Shown piece by piece: positions 51,082 through 59,689 of a stretch of DNA of 59,689 nt; within the stretch, counting starts at the first letter, position 1, and every line of letters begins with the position of its first letter. The stretch lies in NCBI GenBank assembly GCA_903885755.1, contig CAISJZ010000248.1, forward strand, positions 1 through 59,689. Reading direction: 5' to 3'. The notes beneath the pieces were generated by a model, which ran no database searches, was not told the origin of the DNA, and was given only the letters and a program-made list of their open reading frames with translations. Both the position numbers and the translations under genes were made by a program. The DNA comes from an uncultured Hyphomicrobiales bacterium. GTDB lineage: Bacteria > Pseudomonadota > Alphaproteobacteria > Rhizobiales > Beijerinckiaceae.

Positions 51082-52872
51082 ATGACCGTACGTCGGCTCG
51101 ACCCCATTCTCGTTGACCGCATCGCGGCCGGCGAAGTCGTCGAGCGGCCGGCGTCCGCGGTCAAGGAACTGGTTGAAAATGCCGTGGACGCGGGCGCCCG
51201 GCGTATCGAAGTGTCGATCGAGGGTGGCGGACGAAAGATGATCCGCATCGTCGATGACGGTGTCGGCATGGGGCCTGCTGACCTCGAACTGGCGGTCGAG
51301 CGACATGCGACCTCAAAACTGCCCGATGGCGATTTGACCAATATCGCGACACTGGGCTTTCGCGGCGAGGCGCTGCCCTCGATCGCCTCGGTGGCGCGAC
51401 TTGAAATTGTCGCGCGGGAACGCGGCGCGGCGCAGGGACATTCGATTCGCGTCGAGGAGGGTCGCAAACGCCCTGTGACACCCGCCCCGGGCGCGCAGGG
51501 CGCGCGAATCGAAGTCCGCGATCTCTTCGCCGCGACGCCGGCTCGTCTCAAGTTTCTCAAGAGCGACCGGGCTGAGGCGCAGGCGGTCGCCGATGTGATC
51601 AAGCGGCTTGCCATGGCGCATCCAGAAATTCGATTTGCGCTATCCGGCGACAATCTGACGGGGTTCGACCATGCCGCCTGCCCGCCGGGCCCGGAAGGCC
51701 GGCTTGCGCGGATTTCACAAATTCTGGGCGAGGAATTTCGCGCCAACGCCTTGCGCGTCGAGGCCGAGAGGGAAGGGTTTCAGCTCCACGGCTTTGCCGG
51801 CCTGCCGACGTTCCATCGCGCCAATGCGCAAGCGCAATATCTTTTCGTCAATGGTCGCCCGGTGCGCGACAAGTTACTTAATGGCGCGGTCCGGGCCGCC
51901 TATATGGATTATCTGCCGGGCGACCGGCACCCCGCGCTGGCGCTGTTCCTGAGCTGCGACCCGCGCGAGGTCGATGTGAACGTCCACCCGGCGAAGGCGG
52001 AGGTACGGTTTCGCGACCCGGGCCTCGTTCGTGGGCTGATCATCGGCGCGCTGAAACAAACGCTGGCCCACGGAGCGCAACGCGCCTCGAGCAAAGGCGG
52101 AACCGGCGCCCTCGACGTCTTCGCACGGCGTGCATTTGGAGGACCGGGTCACAACGCGAACTGGGACTGGCGCGCTTCGCCTGCCGCGCCAGCAGGGCAG
52201 GGATTCGCGGAATCGACCCAAGCCGCATTCGTCTCGACGCCCATGGCCGACGCGCGATCTCACGCAACTCCGATGGATGCAGCGGACCTCGATTCGCCGC
52301 TCGGCGCGGCCCGTGCCCAGCTTCATGACACCTACATCGTCGCGCAGACCCGCAATGGTTTCGTTCTCGTCGATCAGCACGCGGCGCACGAACGAATCGT
52401 CTATGAACGTCTCAAGCGCCAGCGGTCCGAGGCGGGAGTGGAGCGGCAGCTCCAGTTGATCCCTGTCGTCGTCGATCTCGACTCCGCCGATGTCGACCGG
52501 CTAATCGAGAACGCCGCGATCCTGGCTGGGCTCGGCCTTGTGATTGAGCCCTTCGGACCTGGCGCGGTCGCCGTGAGCGAGGCGCCAGCGTTGCTCGCCA
52601 AGGCCGATCTGGGACGCCTCGTCCGCGATGTCGCCGACACGCTCGCCGAGCATGGGACCGCACTGTCGCTGGAAAAACGTCTCGATCACGTTCTGGCGAC
52701 CATGGCGTGTCATCATTCCGTGCGGTCTGGCCGGCGGCTGACTGGAGATGAAATGAACGCGCTCCTGCGCGAAATGGAGGCCACGCCGGGTTCCGGCCAA
52801 TGCAACCATGGCCGTCCTACCTACATCGAGATGAAGCTCGGCGACATCGAACGTCTTTTCGGACGTTCCTGA
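51082..52872 (+). CDS. mutL: DNA mismatch repair protein MutL
   Basis: [88 protein letters not shown]. Confidence 0.96.
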   Translation: MTVRRLDPILVDRIAAGEVVERPASAVKELVENAVDAGARRIEVSIEGGGRKMIRIVDDGVGMGPADLELAVERHATSKLPDGDLTNIATLGFRGEALPSIASVARLEIVARERGAAQGHSIRVEEGRKRPVTPAPGAQGARIEVRDLFAATPARLKFLKSDRAEAQAVADVIKRLAMAHPEIRFALSGDNLTGFDHAACPPGPEGRLARISQILGEEFRANALRVEAEREGFQLHGFAGLPTFHRANAQAQYLFVNGRPVRDKLLNGAVRAAYMDYLPGDRHPALALFLSCDPREVDVNVHPAKAEVRFRDPGLVRGLIIGALKQTLAHGAQRASSKGGTGALDVFARRAFGGPGHNANWDWRASPAAPAGQGFAESTQAAFVSTPMADARSHATPMDAADLDSPLGAARAQLHDTYIVAQTRNGFVLVDQHAAHERIVYERLKRQRSEAGVERQLQLIPVVVDLDSADVDRLIENAAILAGLGLVIEPFGPGAVAVSEAPALLAKADLGRLVRDVADTLAEHGTALSLEKRLDHVLATMACHHSVRSGRRLTGDEMNALLREMEATPGSGQCNHGRPTYIEMKLGDIERLFGRS

Positions 52873-52963
52873 CCGGGATCGGGTCGACCTTGACGGACCT
52901 TCGGCCCATACCTACCTTTGCGGCGACTTTTGAAACGCCGCCCGAGGCGGAAAGGACTTTTCC

Positions 52964-53284
52964 ATGTCGACGCACAAGACCACCGACGCCACCTTCGACG
53001 CGGACGTTCTGAAGTCCTCCGAGCCGGTCGTCGTCGATTTCTGGGCGGAATGGTGCGGGCCCTGCAAGATGATTGGCCCATCGCTCGAGGAGATCGCAAC
53101 GGAGATGAAGGGCAAGGTCAAGATAGCCAAGCTCAATGTCGATGAGAATCCTGGCGTCGCCGGCAAGCTCGGCATCCGATCGATCCCGACTCTCATGCTG
53201 TTCAAGGACGGCAAGCTGAGTTCGCAGAAGGTCGGCGCCGCGCCAAAGGGCGAACTCGTCAAGTGGATCAACGGCGCAATCTGA
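52964..53284 (+). CDS. trxA: Thioredoxin
   Basis: [40 protein letters not shown]. Confidence 0.96.
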   Translation: MSTHKTTDATFDADVLKSSEPVVVDFWAEWCGPCKMIGPSLEEIATEMKGKVKIAKLNVDENPGVAGKLGIRSIPTLMLFKDGKLSSQKVGAAPKGELVKWINGAI

Positions 53285-53304
53285 CGTTGTTTCGAGCTTT
53301 TCGG

Positions 53305-54390
53305 CTATCGACCTGTTTTCACGCGCGTCCACTCGCGCGTGACTATTTTCTGCGTCGCCTGATCGTTCGCCGTTACCACATAGAGGCCGCGTAAGGCGTC
53401 GTCCCTAGGGTAAATCGATGGATTGTTCAAAATATCCTTTTCAATGAAGGGCTTGGATGCAAGAACGCCATTCGCGAAACTGGTGGTCGCGGTGTTTCGG
53501 GCGGCGATATCCGGGCGCAGAAGAAAGTCGATGAAGGCGTAAGCTTCCGCGACATGTGGGGCGTCCTTCGGGATCGCCAGATTGTCCAGCGACATCAGCG
53601 CTCCCTCTTTTGGAATCACGTAGTTGATATCAACGCCATTGGCCGCCTCGCGCGCGCGATTGCGCGCCTGAAAGCTGTCGCCAGCCCAACCAACCGCAAG
53701 GCAGATGTCGCCGTTGGCAAGGGCGTTGATATATTCGGATGAATGGAATTTCTTGACGTAGGGTTTGACGCGCAAAAGGGTGTCGGCCGCGCGGTGAATA
53801 TCGTCGGGCCGTTTTGAATCGGGGTTAAGCCCAATAAATTTCAAAGCGGCGGTAAAAATGTCCTCGGGACTGTCGAGCATATAGACGCCGCAGTCGCCGA
53901 ATTTGCGCAGGTTTTCGGGCTTGAAAACAGTCTCCCATGATTCAACGGGTTTGCCGCCCATTCTCAGGCGCGCCTTTTCGACATCATAAGCAATACCCGT
54001 CGTGAACCACATGTAATTCACGGCGTACTGATTGCCAGGATCGTAGGCGGCCAGCCGAGCCATCACTTCCGGCCAAAGACCCTTGAGGTTTATCAGTTTC
54101 GACTTGTCGAATTTCTGATAGACGCCAGCCTGAATCTGACGCTGCAGGAACGTCGCCGAGGGAACAACCACATCGTAATCCGTCTTGCCGGCGAGCAGTT
54201 TCGTTTCAAGCGTCTCGTTGGAATCATAGGTATCGTAAATGACCTTGATGCCGGTTTCCTTCGTGAAATCCTCGAGCACCTTTGGATCGATGTAGTCGGA
54301 CCAATTATAGACGTTGACGACTTTTTGTTGCGCGATCGCCGGGCTGGCGATGGCGAAAATCGCCAGCATGAAAGCCGCAATTCCACGCAT
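53305..54390 (-). CDS. Polyamine (spermidine/putrescine) ABC transporter substrate-binding protein
   Basis: Signal peptide MRGIAAFMLAIFAIASPAIAQ; VVNVYNWSDYIDPKVLEDFTKETGIKVIYDTYDSNETLETKLLAGKTDYDVVVPS; PotF/PotD-like. Confidence 0.92.
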   Translation of the reverse strand: MRGIAAFMLAIFAIASPAIAQQKVVNVYNWSDYIDPKVLEDFTKETGIKVIYDTYDSNETLETKLLAGKTDYDVVVPSATFLQRQIQAGVYQKFDKSKLINLKGLWPEVMARLAAYDPGNQYAVNYMWFTTGIAYDVEKARLRMGGKPVESWETVFKPENLRKFGDCGVYMLDSPEDIFTAALKFIGLNPDSKRPDDIHRAADTLLRVKPYVKKFHSSEYINALANGDICLAVGWAGDSFQARNRAREAANGVDINYVIPKEGALMSLDNLAIPKDAPHVAEAYAFIDFLLRPDIAARNTATTSFANGVLASKPFIEKDILNNPSIYPRDDALRGLYVVTANDQATQKIVTREWTRVKTGR

Positions 54391-54403
54391 GAATTCACCT
54401 TTT

Positions 54404-55555
54404 TCATCGTTGGCGGATCGCGTGTCGCAACCGCGACAGGCCAGAATCGAGCGTTTCATCATTCTTGGCGAAGCAGAAGCGCACAACCGTGCGCACGGCG
54501 TTTTCAGCATAAAAGGCGGAAACCGGAATGGCCGCGACGCCATGTTCCTCCACCAGACGGCGGCAGAAGACCACGTCATCCATCTCGCCAATCGCGCCAA
54601 TATCGACGTTGACGAAATAAGTTCCTTCACTTGGAATGACGGGAAAGCCGCATTTCATCAGTCCCGCGCAAAACCGGTCACGGCTGCGTTGGTAATTGGC
54701 GCGCATTCCGGTGAAATAGGCGGCGTCCTTCCCCAATCCATAGGCGACCGCAACCTGTAGATTGGGCGGCGTCGTGAATGTCAGGAACTGATGCGCCTTG
54801 GCGATGACACGCATGATTTCCGGCGCGGCGAGGACCAAACCAACCTTCCAACCCGTCAGCGAGAAAATCTTGCCCGCCGATCCAATCTTGATGGTTCGTT
54901 CCCGCATCGACGGAATGTTCAGCATGGAGACGTGCATTCGCTCGTCGAAGATCACATGCTCCCAGACTTCATCACAAATGGCGATGGCGTTGTATTGCAC
55001 ACAATATCGGGCCAGCAACTCCACCTGCTCGCGACTATAGACAATGCCGCTTGGGTTCAGCGGATTATTGAATACGACCGCTCGGGTCTTGCTCGAAAAG
55101 ACCGCTTCGAGGTCCGCCGCCGAAAATGTCCAGTGGGGCGGCTGCAACGTCACGAATTTAGGGATCCCACCCGCCCGCCGCACCAGTGGCAGATAGGCGT
55201 CATACATCGGCTGGAAGAGGACAACTTCGTCTCCCGGCCGAATCGTCGCGAATATAGCCCCCGCCAGCGCTTCAGTCGCGCCAGAGGTCACCATGGTTTC
55301 GGCGAGCGGATCGATCTCGATTCCCTGATGCCGCAAATAATGATCGGCAATCGCCGCGCGAAGTTCCGGAATGCCCATCATCGAGGGGTACTGGTTGTAT
55401 CCGTTCAGGACCGCTTCGGCGGCCCTTCGGCGCACATCCTCCGGGCCGGGATCGTCAGGAAAGCCCTGGCCGAGGTTAATGGCTTGCTTCTCCCGGGCGA
55501 GAGACGACATAACCTCGAATATCGTGGTCGGAAGATCGGCGAAAATCGTATTCAT
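54404..55555 (-). CDS. PLP-dependent class I/II aminotransferase (YbdL-like)
   Basis: AINLGQGFPDDPGPEDV...NGYNQYPSMMGIPELRAAIADHY...NNPLNPSG...CDEVWEHVIFD...GSAGKIFSLTGWKVG. Confidence 0.92.
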   Translation of the reverse strand: MNTIFADLPTTIFEVMSSLAREKQAINLGQGFPDDPGPEDVRRRAAEAVLNGYNQYPSMMGIPELRAAIADHYLRHQGIEIDPLAETMVTSGATEALAGAIFATIRPGDEVVLFQPMYDAYLPLVRRAGGIPKFVTLQPPHWTFSAADLEAVFSSKTRAVVFNNPLNPSGIVYSREQVELLARYCVQYNAIAICDEVWEHVIFDERMHVSMLNIPSMRERTIKIGSAGKIFSLTGWKVGLVLAAPEIMRVIAKAHQFLTFTTPPNLQVAVAYGLGKDAAYFTGMRANYQRSRDRFCAGLMKCGFPVIPSEGTYFVNVDIGAIGEMDDVVFCRRLVEEHGVAAIPVSAFYAENAVRTVVRFCFAKNDETLDSGLSRLRHAIRQR

Positions 55556-55623
55556 CGCGGCGGTCCGATGGGTATTCCAGAATACCTATCACAGTCGTGA
55601 ACCGCTACGAAAGCTGACGGGAC

Positions 55624-56148
55624 ATGGCGTTGGAAATCGGGACAATGCTGATTCTTGGCGGGGCGCGTTCGGGCAAGAGTCGCCATGCCCTGACCCTCGC
55701 GGAACGGTCCGGGCTTGACCCCATGCTCATCGCGACGGCCACAGCCGGCGATGCGGAGATGATGGCGCGAATCAATCGCCACAGGGCCGAACGACCGGAA
55801 CATTGGAGAACAGTCGAGGAGCCTCTGGATCTCGTCGCGGCGCTCGAGATCTGGCGTGACCCAAGCCGAGTTCTGGTCGTGGATTGCCTCACCCTCTGGC
55901 TGTCCAACCTGATGGAAGCGGGATTGGATGTCGAAGTCGCCACGACGCGCCTGACCCATGAACTCGCCAGGCCGCGCGGACCGATCCTACTGGTGTCCAA
56001 CGAGGTCGGCCTCGGCATCGTGCCCGCGAACGAGCTAGGTCGCCAGTTTCGCGACGCCCAAGGGTTTCTCAATCAGGCGGTTGCTCAGGCTTGCGAACGC
56101 GTGACATTCGTCATCGCCGGGTTGCCGCTCCACCTGAAACCGACGTGA
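55624..56148 (+). CDS. cobP: Bifunctional adenosylcobinamide kinase / adenosylcobinamide-phosphate guanylyltransferase
   Basis: LILGGARSGKSRHALTLAE; VLVVDCLTLWLSNLM; SNEVGLGIVPANELGRQFRDAQGFLNQ. Confidence 0.95.
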   Translation: MALEIGTMLILGGARSGKSRHALTLAERSGLDPMLIATATAGDAEMMARINRHRAERPEHWRTVEEPLDLVAALEIWRDPSRVLVVDCLTLWLSNLMEAGLDVEVATTRLTHELARPRGPILLVSNEVGLGIVPANELGRQFRDAQGFLNQAVAQACERVTFVIAGLPLHLKPT

Positions 56149-56262
56149 ACGGTCGACAATTCGATACCCCCTGAACTCGCGCCAGATGGACCGTGCGTCC
56201 GGGGTCGCGACGATCCAGGTTTCCCTGTAAAATGGCGCAGCCACTGTTCACCGGGATATTGC

Positions 56263-57891
56263 ATGACCAGCCCAATCGCCGCTAGCGAGGACATTTTCGA
56301 TTATATCGTCGTGGGCGCCGGATCGGCGGGATGCGTCCTCGCCAACCGCCTGTCCGCCGACCCCCGCAATCGGGTGCTCGTTCTCGAAGCTGGCGGCAAG
56401 GACGACTGGATCTGGTTCCATATTCCAGTCGGATACCTCTTCGCCATCGGCAATCCGCGCGCCGACTGGATGTTCAAAACGGCGGAGGAGCCGGGCCTGA
56501 ACGGCCGCTCACTCGCCTATCCGCGCGGACGCGTGATCGGGGGATGCTCTGCCATCAACGCAATGATCTACATGCGAGGCCAGGCGGCGGATTATGACGG
56601 CTGGCGGCAACTCGGGCTGACCGGCTGGGGATGGGACGATGTTCTGCCCATCTTCCGAAAGCAGGAGGATCATTTCGCGGGATCGAGCGCCCTGCATGGC
56701 GCGGGCGGCGAATGGCGCGTCGAGGAGCCGCGCATGCACTGGTCGATTCTTGACGCCGTTCGCGATGCCGCAGTCGAAATCGGCATTCCAAAAATCGACG
56801 ATTTCAATTCTGGCGATAATTTTGGCGCCGCCTATTTTCATGTCAACCAGAAGCGCGGTCGGCGCTGGAGCGCGGCGCGGGGCTTTCTTAAACCGGTCAT
56901 GAACCGACCCAACCTTTCGCTGCGGACGGGTGTTCAGGTTTCAAAGCTCGTTATCGAAAGGGGGCGCGCCGTTGGCGTTACGTACCAACGCGGGGGAGAA
57001 CAAGCTACCGCGCGGGCGCGCGGCGCCGTGGTTCTGACGGCGGGTTCGATCGGCACCCCGCAACTACTTGAGCTTTCGGGCGTTGGCCGTGGCGACGTGC
57101 TGTCGCGCCTCGGCGTGAATGTCGCCCGCGATCTGCCGGGCGTCGGCGAAAATCTGCAGGACCACCTGCAGATCAGACCAATCTACAAAGTTTCGAACAC
57201 GCGAACCTTGAATGTCGAATACCAGTCCCTGCTCAAGCGCGCTAAAATGGGGATCGACTACGCCCTGTTCCGCCGTGGCCCCCTGACCATGGCGCCATCG
57301 CAACTCGGCATTTTCGCGAAATCGAGCCCCGATCTCGATACCGCGAATCTCCAGTTTCACATTCAACCCCTGTCGCTCGACAAGTTCGGCGAACCCATGC
57401 ACGATTTCGGCGCGATCACGGTCAGCGTCTGCAATGTCAGGCCTACCAGCCGGGGTTCGGTGCACGTTTCCTCGCCCGCGTGCCAGCAACAGCCGGTCAT
57501 CGCGCCCAACTATCTCAGTACCGAGGACGACCGGCGGATCGCCGTCGACGCCATCAGGCTGGCGCGCAAACTTTGTAGGGCCAAGGCATTGAAGCCTTTC
57601 GAGCTCGTTGAATTCCGACCTGGCAGCGATGTTATGTCCGACGACGATCTCGCGCGAGCGGCGGGCGATCTCGGCACCACGATTTTTCATCCCGTTGGAA
57701 CCGCGAAAATGGGCCGAGCCGACGATCCGACGGCGGTCGTCGACGAGCGCCTGCGCGTTCGCGGCATCGATGGATTGCGGATCGCGGACGCCTCGGTCAT
57801 GCCGCGCATTACTTCAGGAAATACCAACTCACCCACCATGATGATCGCTGAAAAAGCGGCCGAGATGATTCTCGCCGACGCAAAAGTCTGA
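56263..57891 (+). CDS. GMC family FAD oxidoreductase (choline dehydrogenase-like)
   Basis: DYIVVGAGSAGCVLANRLSADPRNRVLVLEAGG; YPRGRVIGGCSAINAMIYMRG; GSIGTPQLLELSGVG; FHPVGTAKMG. Confidence 0.93.
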   Translation: MTSPIAASEDIFDYIVVGAGSAGCVLANRLSADPRNRVLVLEAGGKDDWIWFHIPVGYLFAIGNPRADWMFKTAEEPGLNGRSLAYPRGRVIGGCSAINAMIYMRGQAADYDGWRQLGLTGWGWDDVLPIFRKQEDHFAGSSALHGAGGEWRVEEPRMHWSILDAVRDAAVEIGIPKIDDFNSGDNFGAAYFHVNQKRGRRWSAARGFLKPVMNRPNLSLRTGVQVSKLVIERGRAVGVTYQRGGEQATARARGAVVLTAGSIGTPQLLELSGVGRGDVLSRLGVNVARDLPGVGENLQDHLQIRPIYKVSNTRTLNVEYQSLLKRAKMGIDYALFRRGPLTMAPSQLGIFAKSSPDLDTANLQFHIQPLSLDKFGEPMHDFGAITVSVCNVRPTSRGSVHVSSPACQQQPVIAPNYLSTEDDRRIAVDAIRLARKLCRAKALKPFELVEFRPGSDVMSDDDLARAAGDLGTTIFHPVGTAKMGRADDPTAVVDERLRVRGIDGLRIADASVMPRITSGNTNSPTMMIAEKAAEMILADAKV

Positions 57892-57895
57892 TGTA

Positions 57896-58381
57896 ATGGC
57901 CCTGATCGCGCAGCGGCCGATATCCCCACCGATCGACGGTCGGCAATCCGAACCCGCATTGCGAATCGCGCGAGGATCACGGCGACTGTTGCGTTCCATG
58001 GGAATTTCGACGCTAACGGAATTACCCCTGGGGAGCGGCCGACGCGCCGATATTGTCGGCGTTAATCGGAGTTCGCGAGTCATCATTGTCGAAATCAAAT
58101 CCTCGATCACGGATTTCCGAACCGACGATAAATGGCCAGATTACAGGAATCATTGCGATGAATTCTATTTCGCGATTTCGGCGGAAATCCCTCAAGAAAT
58201 CATGCCAAACGACGCCGGACTGATCATCGCGGACGAATATGGCGCATACATTGTCCGGCCGGCGCCGGAGCATCGAATCGCGCCGGCGACAAGGCGGGAC
58301 ATATTGCTGCGCTTTTCCCGGACAGCGGCGGATCGATTGCACGTTTTGCACGATCCCGACGGTCGGCTCGCCGAAGACTGA
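57896..58381 (+). CDS. mmcB: MmcB family DNA repair protein
   Basis: GRRADIVGVNRSSRVIIVEIKSSITDFRTDDKWPDYRNHCDEFYFAIS; PD-(D/E)XK-like core. Confidence 0.88.
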   Translation: MALIAQRPISPPIDGRQSEPALRIARGSRRLLRSMGISTLTELPLGSGRRADIVGVNRSSRVIIVEIKSSITDFRTDDKWPDYRNHCDEFYFAISAEIPQEIMPNDAGLIIADEYGAYIVRPAPEHRIAPATRRDILLRFSRTAADRLHVLHDPDGRLAED

Positions 58382-58933
58382 TCAGCGCGGCGCGCGCTTG
58401 GCGAGAATCCTTTGCAGCGTGCGTCTATGCATGTTGAGCCGCCGCGCAGTTTCCGAGACGTTGCGGTCGCAGAGTTCATAAATCCGCTGGATATGCTCCC
58501 AGCGAACACGGTCAGCCGACATGGGATTTTCCGGCGGCTCGGGCTTGTTCGCATCGGTCGCCATCAGCGCGCCAAAAATTTCGTCCGCGTCAGCCGGCTT
58601 GGCGAGATAGTCGAAAGCCCCGAGCTTTACCGCCGTCACCGCCGTAACGATGTTGCCATAGCCGGTTAAGATGACGCCACGCGCGTCAGGACGCCGTTTT
58701 TTGAGCTCCACGATCACGTCGAGTCCGTTTCCATCGCCAAGGCGCATATCGATGATGGCGAAAGCTGGCGCGGATTGATCGATCGCCTTGAGACCTTCGG
58801 CGACGGAATCAGCCACCGATACGACAAATCCTCTAGCTTCCATGGCGCGGCTCAAACGCGTCTGGAACGGCTTGTCGTCATCGACAATCAGTAACGACTT
58901 GTCGGGAACATCGAGTTCGCTGCCTGACGTCAT
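58382..58933 (-). CDS. Redox response regulator RegA/PrrA/ActR family
   Basis: KSLLIVDDDKPFQTRLSRAMEARGF...IIDMRLGDGNGL...GYGNIVTAVTAVKLGAFDYLAKPADADEI; Fis-type HTH C-terminus NVSETARRLNMHRRTLQRILAKRAPR. Confidence 0.95.
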   Translation of the reverse strand: MTSGSELDVPDKSLLIVDDDKPFQTRLSRAMEARGFVVSVADSVAEGLKAIDQSAPAFAIIDMRLGDGNGLDVIVELKKRRPDARGVILTGYGNIVTAVTAVKLGAFDYLAKPADADEIFGALMATDANKPEPPENPMSADRVRWEHIQRIYELCDRNVSETARRLNMHRRTLQRILAKRAPR

Positions 58934-58977
58934 TCCAATCCCTCTAATCCCTTTGCAACCCTTCGACTTATACTAAC

Positions 58978-59689
58978 CTATCGCCCCGATGCGGGTTCAG
59001 GACCCCGATTTAGATCAAATTTCGTCCGCTCGTTGGGCGGGGCTTTCCCGGTCCTTCTTTCAAATGCTTCGCGGGGCCAGGCGATCAAAACTCTAGCCCC
59101 CGTGTCGGGTGGCAGCGCATTCGTGGTCCTGACGACGGCCGCCGACCGCTCCAGCAGTGTCTTTGCGATGAACAGACCAAGCCCGAGACCAAAGTCATCG
59201 TCGGATTTGGCGGCCCGATCGCCGGGACGGGTCGTAACATAGGGTTCGCCCAATCGGTTCAGTATCTCTGGCGCGAAGCCCGGTCCATCGTCCTCGATCA
59301 CGATCCGAACTTCCAGAGGCGACCAGGCGGCGTTGATCCGCACTTCCGATCTTGCGAAATCAATCGCATTCTCGACGAGATTTCCAAGACCATACAGGAT
59401 TCCTGGGTTGCGAGAGCAGATTGGCTCCGGCCCGGCTCCTGAACTGTGAATATGAACAGGGGCGCCATAACCACGTTGCGGCTCGACCACTTCCTCAATG
59501 AGGTGGCCAAGACTCATGACATCCAGTAATCCGTCGCCCTCGCGCCCCAGCGACGTCAGTTTAGACAGGATGGCCCGGCATCTCTGAACCTCCTGCGCGA
59601 TCAGGTGTATGTCATCCGAGCCTGGCGATTCCGCAGGTGTTGTGCGTGTCAATTCCTTGATGGCTAAAGTTATGGTCGCCAAAGGTGAA
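58978..59689 (-). CDS. Sensor histidine kinase RegB/PrrB/ActS family, N-terminus truncated by window edge
   Basis: Frame stays open past the track's ORF start into ...SPLATITLAIKELTR (RegB-type H-box context; the His itself is beyond the edge); LGNLVENAIDFA, EDDGPGF, GLGLGLFIAKTLLERSAA. Confidence 0.92.
   Translation of the reverse strand, partial: SPLATITLAIKELTRTTPAESPGSDDIHLIAQEVQRCRAILSKLTSLGREGDGLLDVMSLGHLIEEVVEPQRGYGAPVHIHSSGAGPEPICSRNPGILYGLGNLVENAIDFARSEVRINAAWSPLEVRIVIEDDGPGFAPEILNRLGEPYVTTRPGDRAAKSDDDFGLGLGLFIAKTLLERSAAVVRTTNALPPDTGARVLIAWPREAFERRTGKAPPNERTKFDLNRGPEPASGR

Noticed and set aside
1-59689. CRISPR arrays, IS elements, integrases, prophage genes or tandem repeat arrays
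   Set aside because: No spaced direct repeats, transposase/integrase motifs or phage structural genes recognised by eye in the ORFs.

Overview
GC-rich (Alphaproteobacteria / Hyphomicrobiales-like by gene content) chromosomal window, densely packed and mostly conserved housekeeping and metabolic genes. I found no convincing tRNA/rRNA, insertion sequence, prophage or CRISPR. Main blocks: a Tat-signal GH10 xylanase running off the left edge; a divergent mepA / L,D-transpeptidase pair with a full CtrA-type box between them; purU and glpD; a divergent biotin locus (bioD-bioF / bioB-bioA) with a palindrome in the shared promoter; a thiolase, nitrilase, hydrolases, DoxX and a gamma-resorcylate-decarboxylase-like amidohydrolase; a hybrid histidine kinase; an OlsB-like acyltransferase; an unassigned ThDP enzyme; nikR; a five-gene operon (TctC-type binding protein, divergent LeuC/LeuD-like dehydratase, PEP-mutase/isocitrate-lyase-family lyase, class I fumarase) that looks like a branched C5/C6 dicarboxylate catabolic module; a complete ccoNOQP-GHIS cbb3 oxidase cluster with a perfect FNR/FixK box; ribF-ileS-lspA-M16 peptidases; mutL; trxA; an orphan potF-like gene; cobP; a GMC oxidoreductase; mmcB; and a regA/regB (actR/actS) redox two-component pair running off the right edge. 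Four real genes (GH10 xylanase, ccoQ, ccoS, full regB frame) are missing or truncated in the supplied ORF track because they are edge-truncated or under 60 aa. The best candidate for an undescribed system is the tctC-leuCD-like-lyase-fumarase operon. All family calls come from motif and sequence recognition by eye; no database search was run.
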